Below are positions 35,279 through 43,884 of a stretch of 64,000 nt of DNA, in pieces. Made by a program: the position numbers and the translations under genes. Position 1 is the stretch's first letter. The number at the start of each line of letters is the position of its first letter. This DNA is from DASUPK01 sp963747425 (GTDB lineage Bacteria; Actinomycetota; Thermoleophilia; Solirubrobacterales; 70-9). The stretch is taken from the NCBI GenBank assembly GCA_963747425.1, contig CAVVFJ010000005.1, positions 112,209 through 176,208 of the forward strand, in the 5' to 3' direction. The notes beneath the pieces were generated by a model. The model had not been told where the DNA came from, made no database searches, and saw nothing but the letters and a program-made list of their open reading frames with translations.

Positions 35279-36052
35279 CTATGCGGGGATCGGAATGGGC
35301 TCGGCGCGAGCCGAGTCGTGACGGCTCGCCGCCTTGACGAAGCTCCGGAACAATCGCCCGTGCTCCGGCGTCTCCCCCTCGGCATGCCACTGCACGCCGA
35401 TCACGAAGTCGCGGTTGATCGCCTCGATCCCCTCGACGATCCCGTCCGGCGACCAGGCGACCGCCCGCAGCTCGCGGCCCAGCTCGTCGGCCGCCTGGTG
35501 GTGGTACGAGGGAACGTCGAGCGCGGTCGCGCCCAGGGCCTCGGCGAGCAGGCTGTCGGGCTCGATCTCCACCGAGTGGGCGACGTCGGGCCCGTAGTCG
35601 CCCGGGCGATGATCGACCTCTCCCCCGCCCTCGGGCAGGTGCTGGAAGAGAGTTCCCCGCCGCGCGACGTTGAGCGCCTGAGCGCCGCGGCAGATCGCCA
35701 GGATCGGCAGGCCGCGCCGGTCGGCGGCGCGGGCCAGCGCGATCTCGGCCAGGTCGAGCTCGCGCCAGGTCGGGCCGAGAGCCGGGTGGGGATCGGCGCC
35801 GTACGCGGAGGGGTGGATGTCAGGCCCGCCGGAGAGGCAGAGGCCGCTGAGCCGCTCCACCAGCGGGGTGATCGCCTCCGGCCCAAGCGGAGGAATCGCG
35901 ACCGGGATTCCGCCGGCGCGCTCGATCGCCTTCAGGTAGGTAAGCCCGAGCGCCATCTCGGGTCGCGGGGGCTCGCCCTCCGCGGCCCGGTGAACCTCCT
36001 CGGCGACACGAACCTCGGAGGTGGTGACGCCGATCAGCGGGCGAATCGCCAT
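35279..36052 (-). CDS. Gamma-glutamyl-gamma-aminobutyrate hydrolase family class I amidotransferase
   Basis: PuuD-like peptidase C26 of 257 residues. The nucleophile elbow is LPILAICRGAQALNVARRGT with Cys, and the His/Glu pair is in VIGVQWHAEGETPEH. SGGPDIHPSAYG is typical of the family, which hydrolyses gamma-glutamyl-GABA in putrescine breakdown. No other putrescine genes are near, so the substrate is uncertain. It lies between the HesB-like gene and the Vps62-like gene on the same strand. Confidence 0.9.
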   Translation of the reverse strand: MAIRPLIGVTTSEVRVAEEVHRAAEGEPPRPEMALGLTYLKAIERAGGIPVAIPPLGPEAITPLVERLSGLCLSGGPDIHPSAYGADPHPALGPTWRELDLAEIALARAADRRGLPILAICRGAQALNVARRGTLFQHLPEGGGEVDHRPGDYGPDVAHSVEIEPDSLLAEALGATALDVPSYHHQAADELGRELRAVAWSPDGIVEGIEAINRDFVIGVQWHAEGETPEHGRLFRSFVKAASRHDSARAEPIPIPA

Positions 36053-36131
36053 GGATCAAGGCTAGGAAAAGCCCCAACCCGCCAACACCGCCCGGCTGTC
36101 CAAAGCTGCCGGACAGGCGGTCCAGCGCGCT

Positions 36132-36425
36132 CTACGCCTGCTCGCCGATGCTGAAGTTGACCTGATCGCCGACGACGGTCGCGTCCAGCTCCTTGTCCTC
36201 GAGGATCGCCGCGGCGCTCGGCTCCACGGCGACGGCTACCTCATCGCCCTCGACGATCTTGTCGTCGGGCGGCGCCTCCTCGATGACCGACACCGTCAGG
36301 CCGGCACCGGGTGCGGATCCGTCCTGCGGCTGTGGGCTGATGCGGAACATCGAGCCGTCGGGCACATCCGACGCGTCGAGGATTCCGCGGATGGCATTTG
36401 ATGCCTCTGGCGTGATCGTGAGCAC
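36132..36425 (-). CDS. HesB/IscA-like domain protein lacking cysteines
   Basis: A 97-residue protein that opens like an A-type Fe-S carrier (MLTITPEASNAIRGIL) and keeps the fold's strand order to VAVEPSAAAILEDKELDATV. It has no cysteine at all, so it cannot hold a cluster through Cys ligands as IscA does. Such Cys-less relatives are common in actinobacteria and their role is unknown to me. It follows rpmA by about 75 bases; AGGAGGTG precedes the ATG. Confidence 0.8.
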   Translation of the reverse strand: MLTITPEASNAIRGILDASDVPDGSMFRISPQPQDGSAPGAGLTVSVIEEAPPDDKIVEGDEVAVAVEPSAAAILEDKELDATVVGDQVNFSIGEQA

Positions 36426-36498
36426 AGCCCACCTCCTGGTCGAGAGCGTGAGCTTTCCCGCTTACCCGGCATCCCGGCCGGGAAACACCTTGTGGTGC

Positions 36499-36753
36499 CT
36501 AGCTGCTCTCGATGACCGAGATCGTGCGGCCGCGGCGCCCGGTGCTGAACTGGACGACGCCCGGTCGCGTGGCGAAGATCGAGTGATCCCGGCCGATCCC
36601 GACGCCATCGCCGGGCCGGAACCGGGTGCCCCGCTGGCGGACGATGATCTCCCCGCCGTTTACGGCCTGCCCCGCGAAGACCTTGACCCCGAGGTACTTC
36701 GGGTTGGAGTCGCGGCCGTTCCGGCTCGATCCGAGTCCCTTCTTATGAGCCAT
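36499..36753 (-). CDS. rpmA: 50S ribosomal protein L27
   Basis: Contacts the peptidyl-transferase centre through its N terminus. The 84-residue product starts MAHKKGLGSSRNGRDSNPKY and continues LGVKVFAGQAVNGGEIIVRQ, the L27 signature. Its N-terminal methionine is followed directly by the conserved AHKKG, so no cleavable Firmicute-type extension is present. It overlaps the end of rplU by 11 bases. AAGGAGG lies seven bases before the ATG, inside rplU. A hairpin repeat sits 35 bases upstream. Confidence 0.98.
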   Translation of the reverse strand: MAHKKGLGSSRNGRDSNPKYLGVKVFAGQAVNGGEIIVRQRGTRFRPGDGVGIGRDHSIFATRPGVVQFSTGRRGRTISVIESS

Positions 36754-37126
36754 CTGTTGCCTCCTTCTTCGCCGCGGGCTTGCGTTTTGATCCGGCGGCG
36801 GATTTTGTGGCCGCCGACTTCATGCTTAGGTCGGTGATCTCCAGCCGAGTGAGCTCGGAGCGGTGCCCCGCGCGCTTGCGGTAGCCCTTCTTGGCCCGGT
36901 ACTTGAAGACGCGGATCTTGGGACCGCGCTCGTGGCCGGCGACCTTCGCCTCGACCTTGACCTTCTCGAGGTCCTTGCCGAGCACCATTTCCTTGTCGCG
37001 GAAGGCAACGGCGCGGAGGTCGACCTTGTCGCCCTCCTTCGCGGACAGGCGATCGACGAGGAGGGTCGAGCCCTTCTCGACGCGGTACTGCTTGCCGCCT
37101 GTCTCGATCACTGCGTAGCTGGCCAT
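36743..37126 (-). CDS. rplU: 50S ribosomal protein L21 with Lys/Ala-rich tail
   Basis: L21 of 127 residues. The core is MASYAVIETGGKQYRVEKGS and the RNA-binding stretch KIRVFKYRAKKGYRKRAGHRS. The usual length is about 103; here some 25 extra residues rich in Lys, Ala and Ser follow (KSAATKSAAGSKRK onward). The DNA encoding this tail contains a hairpin nearly identical to one just upstream of rplU itself. The gene overlaps rpmA by 11 bases, so L21 and L27 are translationally linked. Confidence 0.98.
   Translation of the reverse strand: MASYAVIETGGKQYRVEKGSTLLVDRLSAKEGDKVDLRAVAFRDKEMVLGKDLEKVKVEAKVAGHERGPKIRVFKYRAKKGYRKRAGHRSELTRLEITDLSMKSAATKSAAGSKRKPAAKKEATDGS
36788..36816 (-). promoter_or_regulatory. 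Hairpin repeat inside rplU tail, upstream of rpmA
   Basis: Minus-strand CGGCGG and CCGCCG enclose the loop CCACAAAAT, with trailing GGATCA. It is identical at 26 of 29 positions to 37143..37171. It ends 34 bases before the rpmA start codon, so it may act as a translational operator or processing site, though it is also coding (L21 tail). Confidence 0.5.
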
Positions 37127-37142
37127 GTCAATTTGATCTTCC

Positions 37143-37171
37143 TGATTCGGCGGCGGTGTTTGTGGCCGCCG
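37143..37171 (-). promoter_or_regulatory. Hairpin repeat in rplU leader
   Basis: Minus-strand stem CGGCGG/CCGCCG with loop CCACAAACA lies between the rng stop and the rplU start, ending 16 bases before the ATG. The same stem and loop start (CCACAAA) recur before rpmA. A binding site for L21 or L27, or an RNase G cut site, are possible roles. Confidence 0.5.
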
Positions 37172-37192
37172 TTGACGTTGATCTTCTTTCGC

Positions 37193-39076
37193 CTAGTTCT
37201 TGCTGCCACCGCCGGCACGGGAACGTCGCCTTCCGCCCCTGCTTCCGCGACGCCGACGCCCACCGGAGGCCGAGGATTCTAGCTTCTCGCCGCCATTTCC
37301 ATTGGCACCGGGCTGCACCACGTTTCCCTCGCTGTCGAGCAGCAGGGCCGTCGCGGCGGAGCGCCCGACGCTCTCGATGCGCACCATCCGCTGCTCGCCC
37401 ACGTGAGGGCCCGCCCCGGCCACGCTGACGATGTAGGAGTCGACCCGGGCGACGGCATCGTCGACGTTGTACATGTGGGGCTCCTCGATCGAGACCAGCA
37501 CCTCCTCCCCAACCTGGAAGGGCAGGGCTCGCTCCTCGATCTCGTCGCGCCCGCCGCTCTCGACCACGTGGAACGTGTCGAGCGGCAGAGCATCGCCGCC
37601 CTCGAAGTGGAAGCGCTTGCCCGTCTCCTCCTCGAGGTCCGTGAGGCCGGAATCGGGCGAGAGCAGCTCGGCTGCAACCCTGGGGTTGACCCTGACCAGA
37701 TAGGCCTCCGGGTCCGGGTTCTCGTCCACGACCTCCTGGAGCTTGCGGACGATCGTGATCGCGACCGTCTCCTCCGAGTTGACGACGCCCTCGCCGTCGC
37801 AGGTCGGGCAGCGCTTTGTGAGGATCTCGCGCACGCCGTCGGTGACGTTCTGGCGGGTCATCTCGACGAGGCCGAGCGGCGAAACCTCGACCACGTAGGT
37901 CTTGGTGCGGTCCTCATCGAGAGCCGTCCTCAGGGTCTTCAGCACCTGGTCGCGGTTCCTGGCCCGCGCCATGTCGATGAAGTCGATGACGATGATCCCC
38001 CCGATGTCGCGCATCCGAAGCTGCCGGACGACCTCGTCGGCGGCCTCGACGTTCACCTTGGTGATCGTGTCCTCCAGGCGGCCCTTGCCCTTGCCGGTGA
38101 AGCTGCCGGTGTTGATGTCGATGACCGTGAGAGCTTCCGCATAGTCGATCATCAGGTAACCGCCCGAGGGGAGGTCGACGCGGCGCGAGAGCACGGAGTC
38201 GAACGCCTCCTCCACGCCCCACTTCTCGAGCGGCGACTCCTTGCCCTTGTAGAGCTCGACCCGCTCGGCCAGCTCGGGCGCGGTGCGCTGGAGGAACTTG
38301 GTGACGCGCTCGTGCTGCTTGGGGTCGTCGATGATCGCTCCCTCGAACTCCTCGACCAGGACGTCGCGGACGACGCGGATCGAGAGGTCTGCCTCCTGGA
38401 AGACCATCTGGCCTACGTCGGACTTCTCCGCGCGCTCGCTGACCACCTCGTTGAGGCGGTGCAGGTAGGCGATCTCGCGAACGAAGTCCTCCTTCTTCGC
38501 GCCCTGGGCGGCGGTGCGGACGATCGCGCCGCCGTCGCCGATGTCCACCTTCTCGATCAGCTTGCGAAGGCGGGTGCGCTCGCCGTCCGGGAGGCGCTTG
38601 GAGACGCCGATGCCGCCTCCCTGCGGCATGTAGACGAGGTAGCGCCCCGCGATCGACAGCTGCATGGAGAGCCGCGCGCCCTTCGTCTTCAGCGGATCCT
38701 TGACGACCTGGACGATGATCTCCTGGCCGGGCTTGATCAGCTCGTCGATGCGGCGACCGCGGCCGCGGCCGCGCTTGGGGACGGCCTTGCCGTCCGGCAG
38801 GACGATCTCGTCGACGTGGAGGAAGCCGTTTCGCTCCAGGCCGATGTCGACGAACGCCGCCTCCATCCCGGGCAGGACGTTGTCGACCTTGCCCTTGTAG
38901 ATGTTGCCGACGATCGACCGGCGGCCGCGACGCTCGACGTAGAGCTCGGCCACCTTCCATTCATTTGACGGGCTCGCCTTCTTGCGGCGCTTGCCCTCGG
39001 TGGGGCTGCCCTTTGCCTCGAGCACGGCGACGCGGGTCTCACCGCGGTCGACGCTGACGAGGATGTTCTTCTTCAT
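37193..39076 (-). CDS. rng: Ribonuclease E/G family protein
   Basis: Single-strand endoribonuclease for mRNA and rRNA processing. From the ATG at 39076 it has 627 residues. An S1 domain (VGNIYKGKVDNVLPGMEAAF and IGLERNGFLHVDEI) is followed by the RNase H-like and DNase I-like catalytic parts (GGYLMIDYAEALTVIDINTG, IGGIIVIDFIDMARARNR, LVEMTRQNV) and the zinc link KRCPTCDGEG. The C-terminal tail is Gly/Arg-rich (GGRRRRGSRGGRRRSR) and may bind RNA. A longer frame of 67 codons upstream is not family sequence and AAAGGA supports the internal ATG. It sits before rplU, as in many actinobacteria. Confidence 0.96.
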   Translation of the reverse strand: MKKNILVSVDRGETRVAVLEAKGSPTEGKRRKKASPSNEWKVAELYVERRGRRSIVGNIYKGKVDNVLPGMEAAFVDIGLERNGFLHVDEIVLPDGKAVPKRGRGRGRRIDELIKPGQEIIVQVVKDPLKTKGARLSMQLSIAGRYLVYMPQGGGIGVSKRLPDGERTRLRKLIEKVDIGDGGAIVRTAAQGAKKEDFVREIAYLHRLNEVVSERAEKSDVGQMVFQEADLSIRVVRDVLVEEFEGAIIDDPKQHERVTKFLQRTAPELAERVELYKGKESPLEKWGVEEAFDSVLSRRVDLPSGGYLMIDYAEALTVIDINTGSFTGKGKGRLEDTITKVNVEAADEVVRQLRMRDIGGIIVIDFIDMARARNRDQVLKTLRTALDEDRTKTYVVEVSPLGLVEMTRQNVTDGVREILTKRCPTCDGEGVVNSEETVAITIVRKLQEVVDENPDPEAYLVRVNPRVAAELLSPDSGLTDLEEETGKRFHFEGGDALPLDTFHVVESGGRDEIEERALPFQVGEEVLVSIEEPHMYNVDDAVARVDSYIVSVAGAGPHVGEQRMVRIESVGRSAATALLLDSEGNVVQPGANGNGGEKLESSASGGRRRRGSRGGRRRSRAGGGSKN

Positions 39077-39179
39077 GTGTTTCCTTTCTTCTGCGCGAGC
39101 GGCACAGCCCACAGGTACGCGGGACCGCCGTGGGCGGATCCGGGTACAGGGGTGTTGGTGTGGGTGTGCTCTTGGTGGC

Positions 39180-40379
39180 TCAGCGCAACAGTGGGATAGG
39201 CGCCCTGCTGCGTGTGGAGCTGAGCCGCGCTTGTGCGTGGATGCTCTGTAGGAGCCCGATCGCCAGGAAGGTGGCAAGCACCGAGGATCCCCCGTAGGAC
39301 ATCAGGGGCAGGGTGATGCCGGTAACCGGCATGACGCCAAGGGTCATGCCCACGTTGACCAGGATCTGGAACATGAGCATGACGGCGATGCCGCCGGCGA
39401 TCAGGGTCCCATACAAGTTCTTGGAGAGCGTCGGAATGCGCAGCATTCTCCAGATCAGCAGGGCGTATAGGGACAGTACGAATGCGGCTCCCGCAAAACC
39501 GAAGCGCTCCCCGATCACGGCGAACACGAAGTCCGTGTGCCGCTCGGGGAGGAACAGGAGCTTGGTCTGAGTCGAGCTGTCGCCGCGTCCGGTCTTCTCG
39601 CCGGACCCAATCGCGGTGACACTCTGGTTGACCTGATAGCTCGCGTCGCTCGGGTCATTGCTGGGATGTAGAAATGAAGTCAACCGGTCCTGCTGATAGC
39701 CGTGAAGCGGGCTCGGCAGGCCGGTCGCCGGGGCGATGAGGAGGACGAAGCTGACCGCGAGGGCCGCCAATCCACCGATGACCGCGAAGTGCGGCCAGGG
39801 CACCCCGGCTAGGAAAAGAATTGTCAACGTGATGGCCACCAGCACGATTCCCGTGCCGAGGTCGGGTTGCAGGAAGACGAGTCCGGCCGGGGCCAGCCCG
39901 AGCGCCAGGATGCGGAGCGTCTGGCGGACGGGAGTGCCGCGGCGGGTGCGCTCGATCACGAACGCCGCAAGGGCGACGACGAGCAGCAGCTTGGCCAGCT
40001 CCGAGGGCTGGAAGCGGAAGTAGGGCAGCTCGATCCAGCGGCGCGAGCCGCGGGCCGCCGCCCCGAACAGCAGCACGAGGCAGATCGACCCGATCATCAG
40101 CGAGTAGATGCCGACCCGGATCTCCCGGAAGCGGGAGTAGTCGATCTTCGCGACGGCGAACATCAGGGCGATGCCGATCAGCGCGTAGATCCCCTGCCGC
40201 ATCGCGAAGAACAGCGGCTGGCCCGGAACGTCGTTGGGCGTCGCCACCGCGAGGGTGAAGCAGCTGAACGCGACCAGGGCGAGCGCAGCGCCGAGCAGGA
40301 CCCCGTCGAAGTAGGCGAGGCCAAGGCGCTCGCCGACGCGGGCGCGGGCTGGTCTGAGCGTGAGTGGTGCTGCCTCCAT
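39180..40379 (-). CDS. rodA: RodA/FtsW family glycosyltransferase, copy 2
   Basis: SEDS peptidoglycan polymerase of 399 residues with about ten helices. ELPYFRFQPSELAKLLLVVALA is the SEDS signature, LVFLQPDLGTGIVLVAI and PERHTDFVFAVIGERFGF are diagnostic, and MPVTGITLPLMSYGGSSVLA ends the core. It follows an mrdA gene, giving a PBP2-RodA pair. A second, very similar rodA lies at 43885..45045. The C-terminal tail is short and basic. Confidence 0.95.
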   Translation of the reverse strand: MEAAPLTLRPARARVGERLGLAYFDGVLLGAALALVAFSCFTLAVATPNDVPGQPLFFAMRQGIYALIGIALMFAVAKIDYSRFREIRVGIYSLMIGSICLVLLFGAAARGSRRWIELPYFRFQPSELAKLLLVVALAAFVIERTRRGTPVRQTLRILALGLAPAGLVFLQPDLGTGIVLVAITLTILFLAGVPWPHFAVIGGLAALAVSFVLLIAPATGLPSPLHGYQQDRLTSFLHPSNDPSDASYQVNQSVTAIGSGEKTGRGDSSTQTKLLFLPERHTDFVFAVIGERFGFAGAAFVLSLYALLIWRMLRIPTLSKNLYGTLIAGGIAVMLMFQILVNVGMTLGVMPVTGITLPLMSYGGSSVLATFLAIGLLQSIHAQARLSSTRSRAPIPLLR

Positions 40380-40446
40380 GGCTACGCGGCGCCCGTGAAA
40401 GGGCCGCTCACACTCAGGGTAGAGGTCCGGCGGGATCCCGCCGCCA

Positions 40447-42324
40447 TCACTCCTGCGTCTTCCCGGTGCCGGCCGTGGGCGTGATCGGCAGCTTGAAGTA
40501 GTGCTCGAGCATGCGGGCGGCGACCGGCGCGGCGGTATCGACGCCGAACCCGCCCCGCTCGATCGTCACCGCGACCACGATTTGGGGGTTCTTCGCGGGC
40601 GCAACCGCGATGTACCAGGACTGGTCGGGCTGGTTCGGCCTCTGCGCGGTTCCGGTCTTGCCCGCGATCTGGAAGGGGAAGTGGCCGAAGACGGGATACG
40701 ACGTCCCGCCCGGCTCCGTCGCGGCGCGCGTGAGGCCGGTCATGATCGTGTCGCGGGTGGACGGGGAGAGGTGCATCTGGTGGCGAAGGCCCGGGCGGAT
40801 CTCCTCGATCACCCTGCCGGTCGCGCTCTCCACGTCGTCGCCGAGATGCGGCCTCAGGACCTTGCCGCCGTTCGCGAGCGCCGCGTAGGCGACCGCCATC
40901 TGCAGCGGATCCGCCTCGAGGTCGCCCTGGCCGACCGCCAGGTTGATGTTGTCGCCCGCGCTCCAGGGGCGATCGGTGAGGTGCTCCCGGTAGAGGCGGT
41001 TCCGCCAGGCGGGGTCCGGGATCAGGCCGTCGACCTCCGCCGGTAGGTCAATACCGGTCTTCTCGCCGAGCCCGTACTGGCGCGCCCAGTCCTGGATCAT
41101 GCCGCCGCCCTTGGAGGCCTTCGCGTGGAGGCCCAGGTTGTAGAAGTAGACGTCCGAGGAGACCTTGAGCGCGTCGCTCATGTCGATCGGCCCGTTGATG
41201 GCGTGTCCCGCGTTGTGCAGTGTCTGGATGTCGACCTTGAGCGTGCCGGTGTCGTTGAAGATCGTGTTCGGGGAGATCAGGTGGTCCTGGAGGGCAGCGG
41301 TCGCCGTGATCGGCTTGAAGGTCGAGCCGGTCGGATAGAGCCCCTGGATCGCGCGGTTGGCAAGCGGCGCGTCGGTCTTCTGAGAGGTGAGCGCTCGGTA
41401 CTGGCGCTGGGTGATCGGGTGCGTGAAGATCGACGGGTCGAAGCTCGGGGCCGAGCCCATCGCCAGGATCTCGCCGTTCTGGGCGTTCATCGCCACGAAA
41501 GCGCCCGGCAGCCCGAACGAGTCGAGCGCGCCCTCCGCGTAGCTCTGCAGGCCGGAGTCGATCGTGAGGCGCACGTCGTCGCCGGCCTGGGCCGGCCTGC
41601 TTCTCAGCTGATCCGTCGGCCTGCCCAGGGCGTCGACCTGGACGCGATCCGTCCCGGCCCTGCCCCTCAGAAACCGGTCGTACTCGTACTCGATCCCCGA
41701 CTGGCCGACAGCGTCTCCCTGATGGAGGCCCGCGTAGCGCGGCTCCTTGAGCTGCTCGGCGGTCACCTCGCCCACGTTGCCGAATAGATGAGCCGCGACG
41801 TCCCCGTCCTTGTACTCGCGGGTGAACACTCGCTCGACGCTCACCCCGGGGAAGCTCGACTGGTTCTCCCGCAGGTAATAGACCTTGTCGACGCCGAGCC
41901 CCTTCTTCAGGATCACCGGCCCGCCGGGCGCCGCCCTCTCGCCACCGGTGAGCGCCTTGTGGATCTCGACCCTCGACATTCCCGTGACAGTCGAGAGCTG
42001 GTGGAGCTCCCGGGAGCGCGTGCGGCCGGGGCCCGGCAGGTCCTCGGGGCTGACCTCCACGGCGAGCTCGGTGCGGTTCGCCACCAGCACCTTGCCGTTC
42101 CGGTCGAGGATGTCACCGCGCGGGGCCTGCACGCGGATCTCGCGGATCCGGTTGTCGTTGGCATCCGCCCGGTACTTGTCCCCCGAGAGAACCTGCACGT
42201 ACCAGAGGCGGAGGAAGAGGACGGAGAAGATCGCGATCGCGAGCCCCGTCAGGATCGAGATCCTCAGTGCGAGCGGAGAGGTCCGCCTCTCGGGCTCGGA
42301 TTCGGGTGTGCGCAGATACATCAC
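40447..42324 (-). CDS. mrdA: Penicillin-binding protein 2 (transpeptidase), copy 2
   Basis: Class B PBP of the elongasome, 625 residues. A short cytoplasmic tail and one helix (about 20-45) precede the pedestal and the transpeptidase domain. The catalytic serine is S334 in TGSTFKPITA, the SxN motif is in VSSDVYFYNLGLHA, and KTGT in IAGKTGTAQRPN. VQAPRGDILDRNGKVLVANR is the PBP dimerisation-domain entry. The pair mrdA-rodA occurs twice in this cluster; this copy is downstream of mreD. Confidence 0.95.
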   Translation of the reverse strand: MMYLRTPESEPERRTSPLALRISILTGLAIAIFSVLFLRLWYVQVLSGDKYRADANDNRIREIRVQAPRGDILDRNGKVLVANRTELAVEVSPEDLPGPGRTRSRELHQLSTVTGMSRVEIHKALTGGERAAPGGPVILKKGLGVDKVYYLRENQSSFPGVSVERVFTREYKDGDVAAHLFGNVGEVTAEQLKEPRYAGLHQGDAVGQSGIEYEYDRFLRGRAGTDRVQVDALGRPTDQLRSRPAQAGDDVRLTIDSGLQSYAEGALDSFGLPGAFVAMNAQNGEILAMGSAPSFDPSIFTHPITQRQYRALTSQKTDAPLANRAIQGLYPTGSTFKPITATAALQDHLISPNTIFNDTGTLKVDIQTLHNAGHAINGPIDMSDALKVSSDVYFYNLGLHAKASKGGGMIQDWARQYGLGEKTGIDLPAEVDGLIPDPAWRNRLYREHLTDRPWSAGDNINLAVGQGDLEADPLQMAVAYAALANGGKVLRPHLGDDVESATGRVIEEIRPGLRHQMHLSPSTRDTIMTGLTRAATEPGGTSYPVFGHFPFQIAGKTGTAQRPNQPDQSWYIAVAPAKNPQIVVAVTIERGGFGVDTAAPVAARMLEHYFKLPITPTAGTGKTQE

Positions 42325-42332
42325 GGCTGGAT

Positions 42333-42887
42333 CTAGGGCGCCTCGACGGCCCGCGGCCCGGTGGGACGCCTGGCCGTCCGTCGCTCGTCTACGAGCGCGG
42401 AGCGCACGGACAGTCTGACGAGCAGGAGGACGGGAATCGAGAGAGCCGCGCCGATCATGCTCTTGAGGACCGCATCACGCACGACCAGGAAGCTGACATT
42501 CGCGTCCACGCCCGTGCCGATCTGGATCGCCGCGATCACCAGCGCACCGAGCAAGGTCAACGCGGCGCCGAGCAGAGCGACCGCGCCGCGGGTCGGACGG
42601 CCGACGGTCTCGCGATAGCGCCCCGCGACGTAGCCCACGGACAGCAGGGTGAGCGCGAACCCGCCGAGGGTCTCGAGCAGGAGGCAATCCATCAGCAGGC
42701 CCACCGAGAAGCCGAATACAGCCCCGGTCAGGCTCCCGCCCAGCACGCCCACAGAGAACACGACGAGCAGCACGATGTCGGGATTGGTGGCGAAGACGTC
42801 CATCTTCGAGAAGCAGACGACCTGCGCAACAGCGGCGAACGCGCCGAGCGCGGCCAGCCGGGCGATGATGCCGGGCGTGAGGATCAT
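42333..42887 (-). CDS. mreD: Rod-shape-determining protein MreD
   Basis: A 184-residue membrane protein with five or six helices: PGIIARLAALGAFAAVAQVV, PDIVLLVVFSVGVLGGSLTG and GFSVGLLMDCLLLETLGGFA match MreD. It links MreC, MreB and the PBP2-RodA pair. Its start overlaps the end of mreC by four bases and the next gene (mrdA copy 2) starts nine bases after its stop, which supports a single transcript. Confidence 0.93.
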   Translation of the reverse strand: MILTPGIIARLAALGAFAAVAQVVCFSKMDVFATNPDIVLLVVFSVGVLGGSLTGAVFGFSVGLLMDCLLLETLGGFALTLLSVGYVAGRYRETVGRPTRGAVALLGAALTLLGALVIAAIQIGTGVDANVSFLVVRDAVLKSMIGAALSIPVLLLVRLSVRSALVDERRTARRPTGPRAVEAP

Positions 42888-43753
42888 CCGCTGCCCTTTC
42901 CGGAATGGGTCGTCAGCACTTTGACGAAATCCATGTCGCGGAGGTCGGCGAACGGCGAGAGGTGCACGCGCTGGTAGGCCTGCTGCTCCTCCACCGTGGC
43001 TTGAGTGATCTTCCCGATCGGGATCCCGGGCGGGAAGATCGACCCCAGGTTTCCGGTCGAGAAGCCGGCGGTGACGACCATCTGCCCCTTGGCGATCTGC
43101 GATCCGCGCTCGAGGAAGTCGAGCTGCAGGTCGTTGGGGTTGCCGACGTTGGGCTCTACGACCCCCGTGGCGCCGCTCGGCTGCACTCGCGCTGTGACGG
43201 CGCTGTCGGCGTCCGTGATCAGGGTGACCTGGGCGGTGTTAGGGGTCGTCTGGGTGACCTTCCCGGCCAGACCCTGAGCGGCGACCACGGGGTCGTCCAC
43301 CCGCACGCCGTCGCTGGAGCCGCTGTCGATGGTCACGGTCGAGTACCAGACCGTCGGCGACCGGCCGACCACCCGCGCCGTGACCGGGTCCGTGCCGTCG
43401 GGGACGATGCCGCCGCTGGTCAGCTCGTTCAGCGCTGAGAGCTCCTTGGACTCGGCCTGCTGGGTCTGCTGCCGTGAGAGCTGGTCGCGGAGCGTCGCCA
43501 CCTGGTCCTGCAGCCGTGCCTTGTCCCCGCGCGCGTCGAAGGTCTCGTGGAACCAGTTCACGGTGTCGCGAACGGGTTTGAGCGCGCGGTCAGCGATGCC
43601 CTGGATCGGGGAGAAGATGGTCGAGACCACGTTCTCCGCGCCATGCAGCGGCCCCGCGTTCCCCTCGCGGTAGTAGAGGCTCAGCAGTGTCAGTGAGGCG
43701 GCGACGAGCAGCAACAGCACCGCCCGTCGACGACGCACCTGCTTGCGGTACAT
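42884..43753 (-). CDS. mreC: Rod-shape-determining protein MreC
   Basis: A 289-residue single-pass protein: helix at about 11-28, coiled coil at about 65-105, then the periplasmic beta domains (VVGRSPTVWYSTVTIDSGSS, DDPVVAAQGLAGKVTQTTPN, VVTAGFSTGNLGSIFPPGIP). This is the usual MreC layout. It overlaps mreD by four bases. A 131-base gap separates it from rodA copy 1 upstream, so mreC may also have its own promoter. Confidence 0.95.
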   Translation of the reverse strand: MYRKQVRRRRAVLLLLVAASLTLLSLYYREGNAGPLHGAENVVSTIFSPIQGIADRALKPVRDTVNWFHETFDARGDKARLQDQVATLRDQLSRQQTQQAESKELSALNELTSGGIVPDGTDPVTARVVGRSPTVWYSTVTIDSGSSDGVRVDDPVVAAQGLAGKVTQTTPNTAQVTLITDADSAVTARVQPSGATGVVEPNVGNPNDLQLDFLERGSQIAKGQMVVTAGFSTGNLGSIFPPGIPIGKITQATVEEQQAYQRVHLSPFADLRDMDFVKVLTTHSGKGSG

Positions 43754-43884
43754 GTCTTCCTGTTATTCGAGGGTGCTCCGAGGCGCAGCCGAAGAGCAAC
43801 CCGATTTGTGGCGAAGCCGTGCATTTCTGGACGCGGCGAGCGTAGCGTCTAGCTTCAACGGCACTGAAAGAGTTCCCCCCCACC

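Noticed and set aside
36472..36483. Palindrome TCCCGGCCGGGA after rpmA
   Set aside because: Short and without T-run or second copy; too weak to call a terminator.
39077..39277. 67-codon extension of the RNase E/G gene
   Set aside because: His/Arg/Pro-rich, not family sequence, and the internal ATG has AAAGGA upstream.
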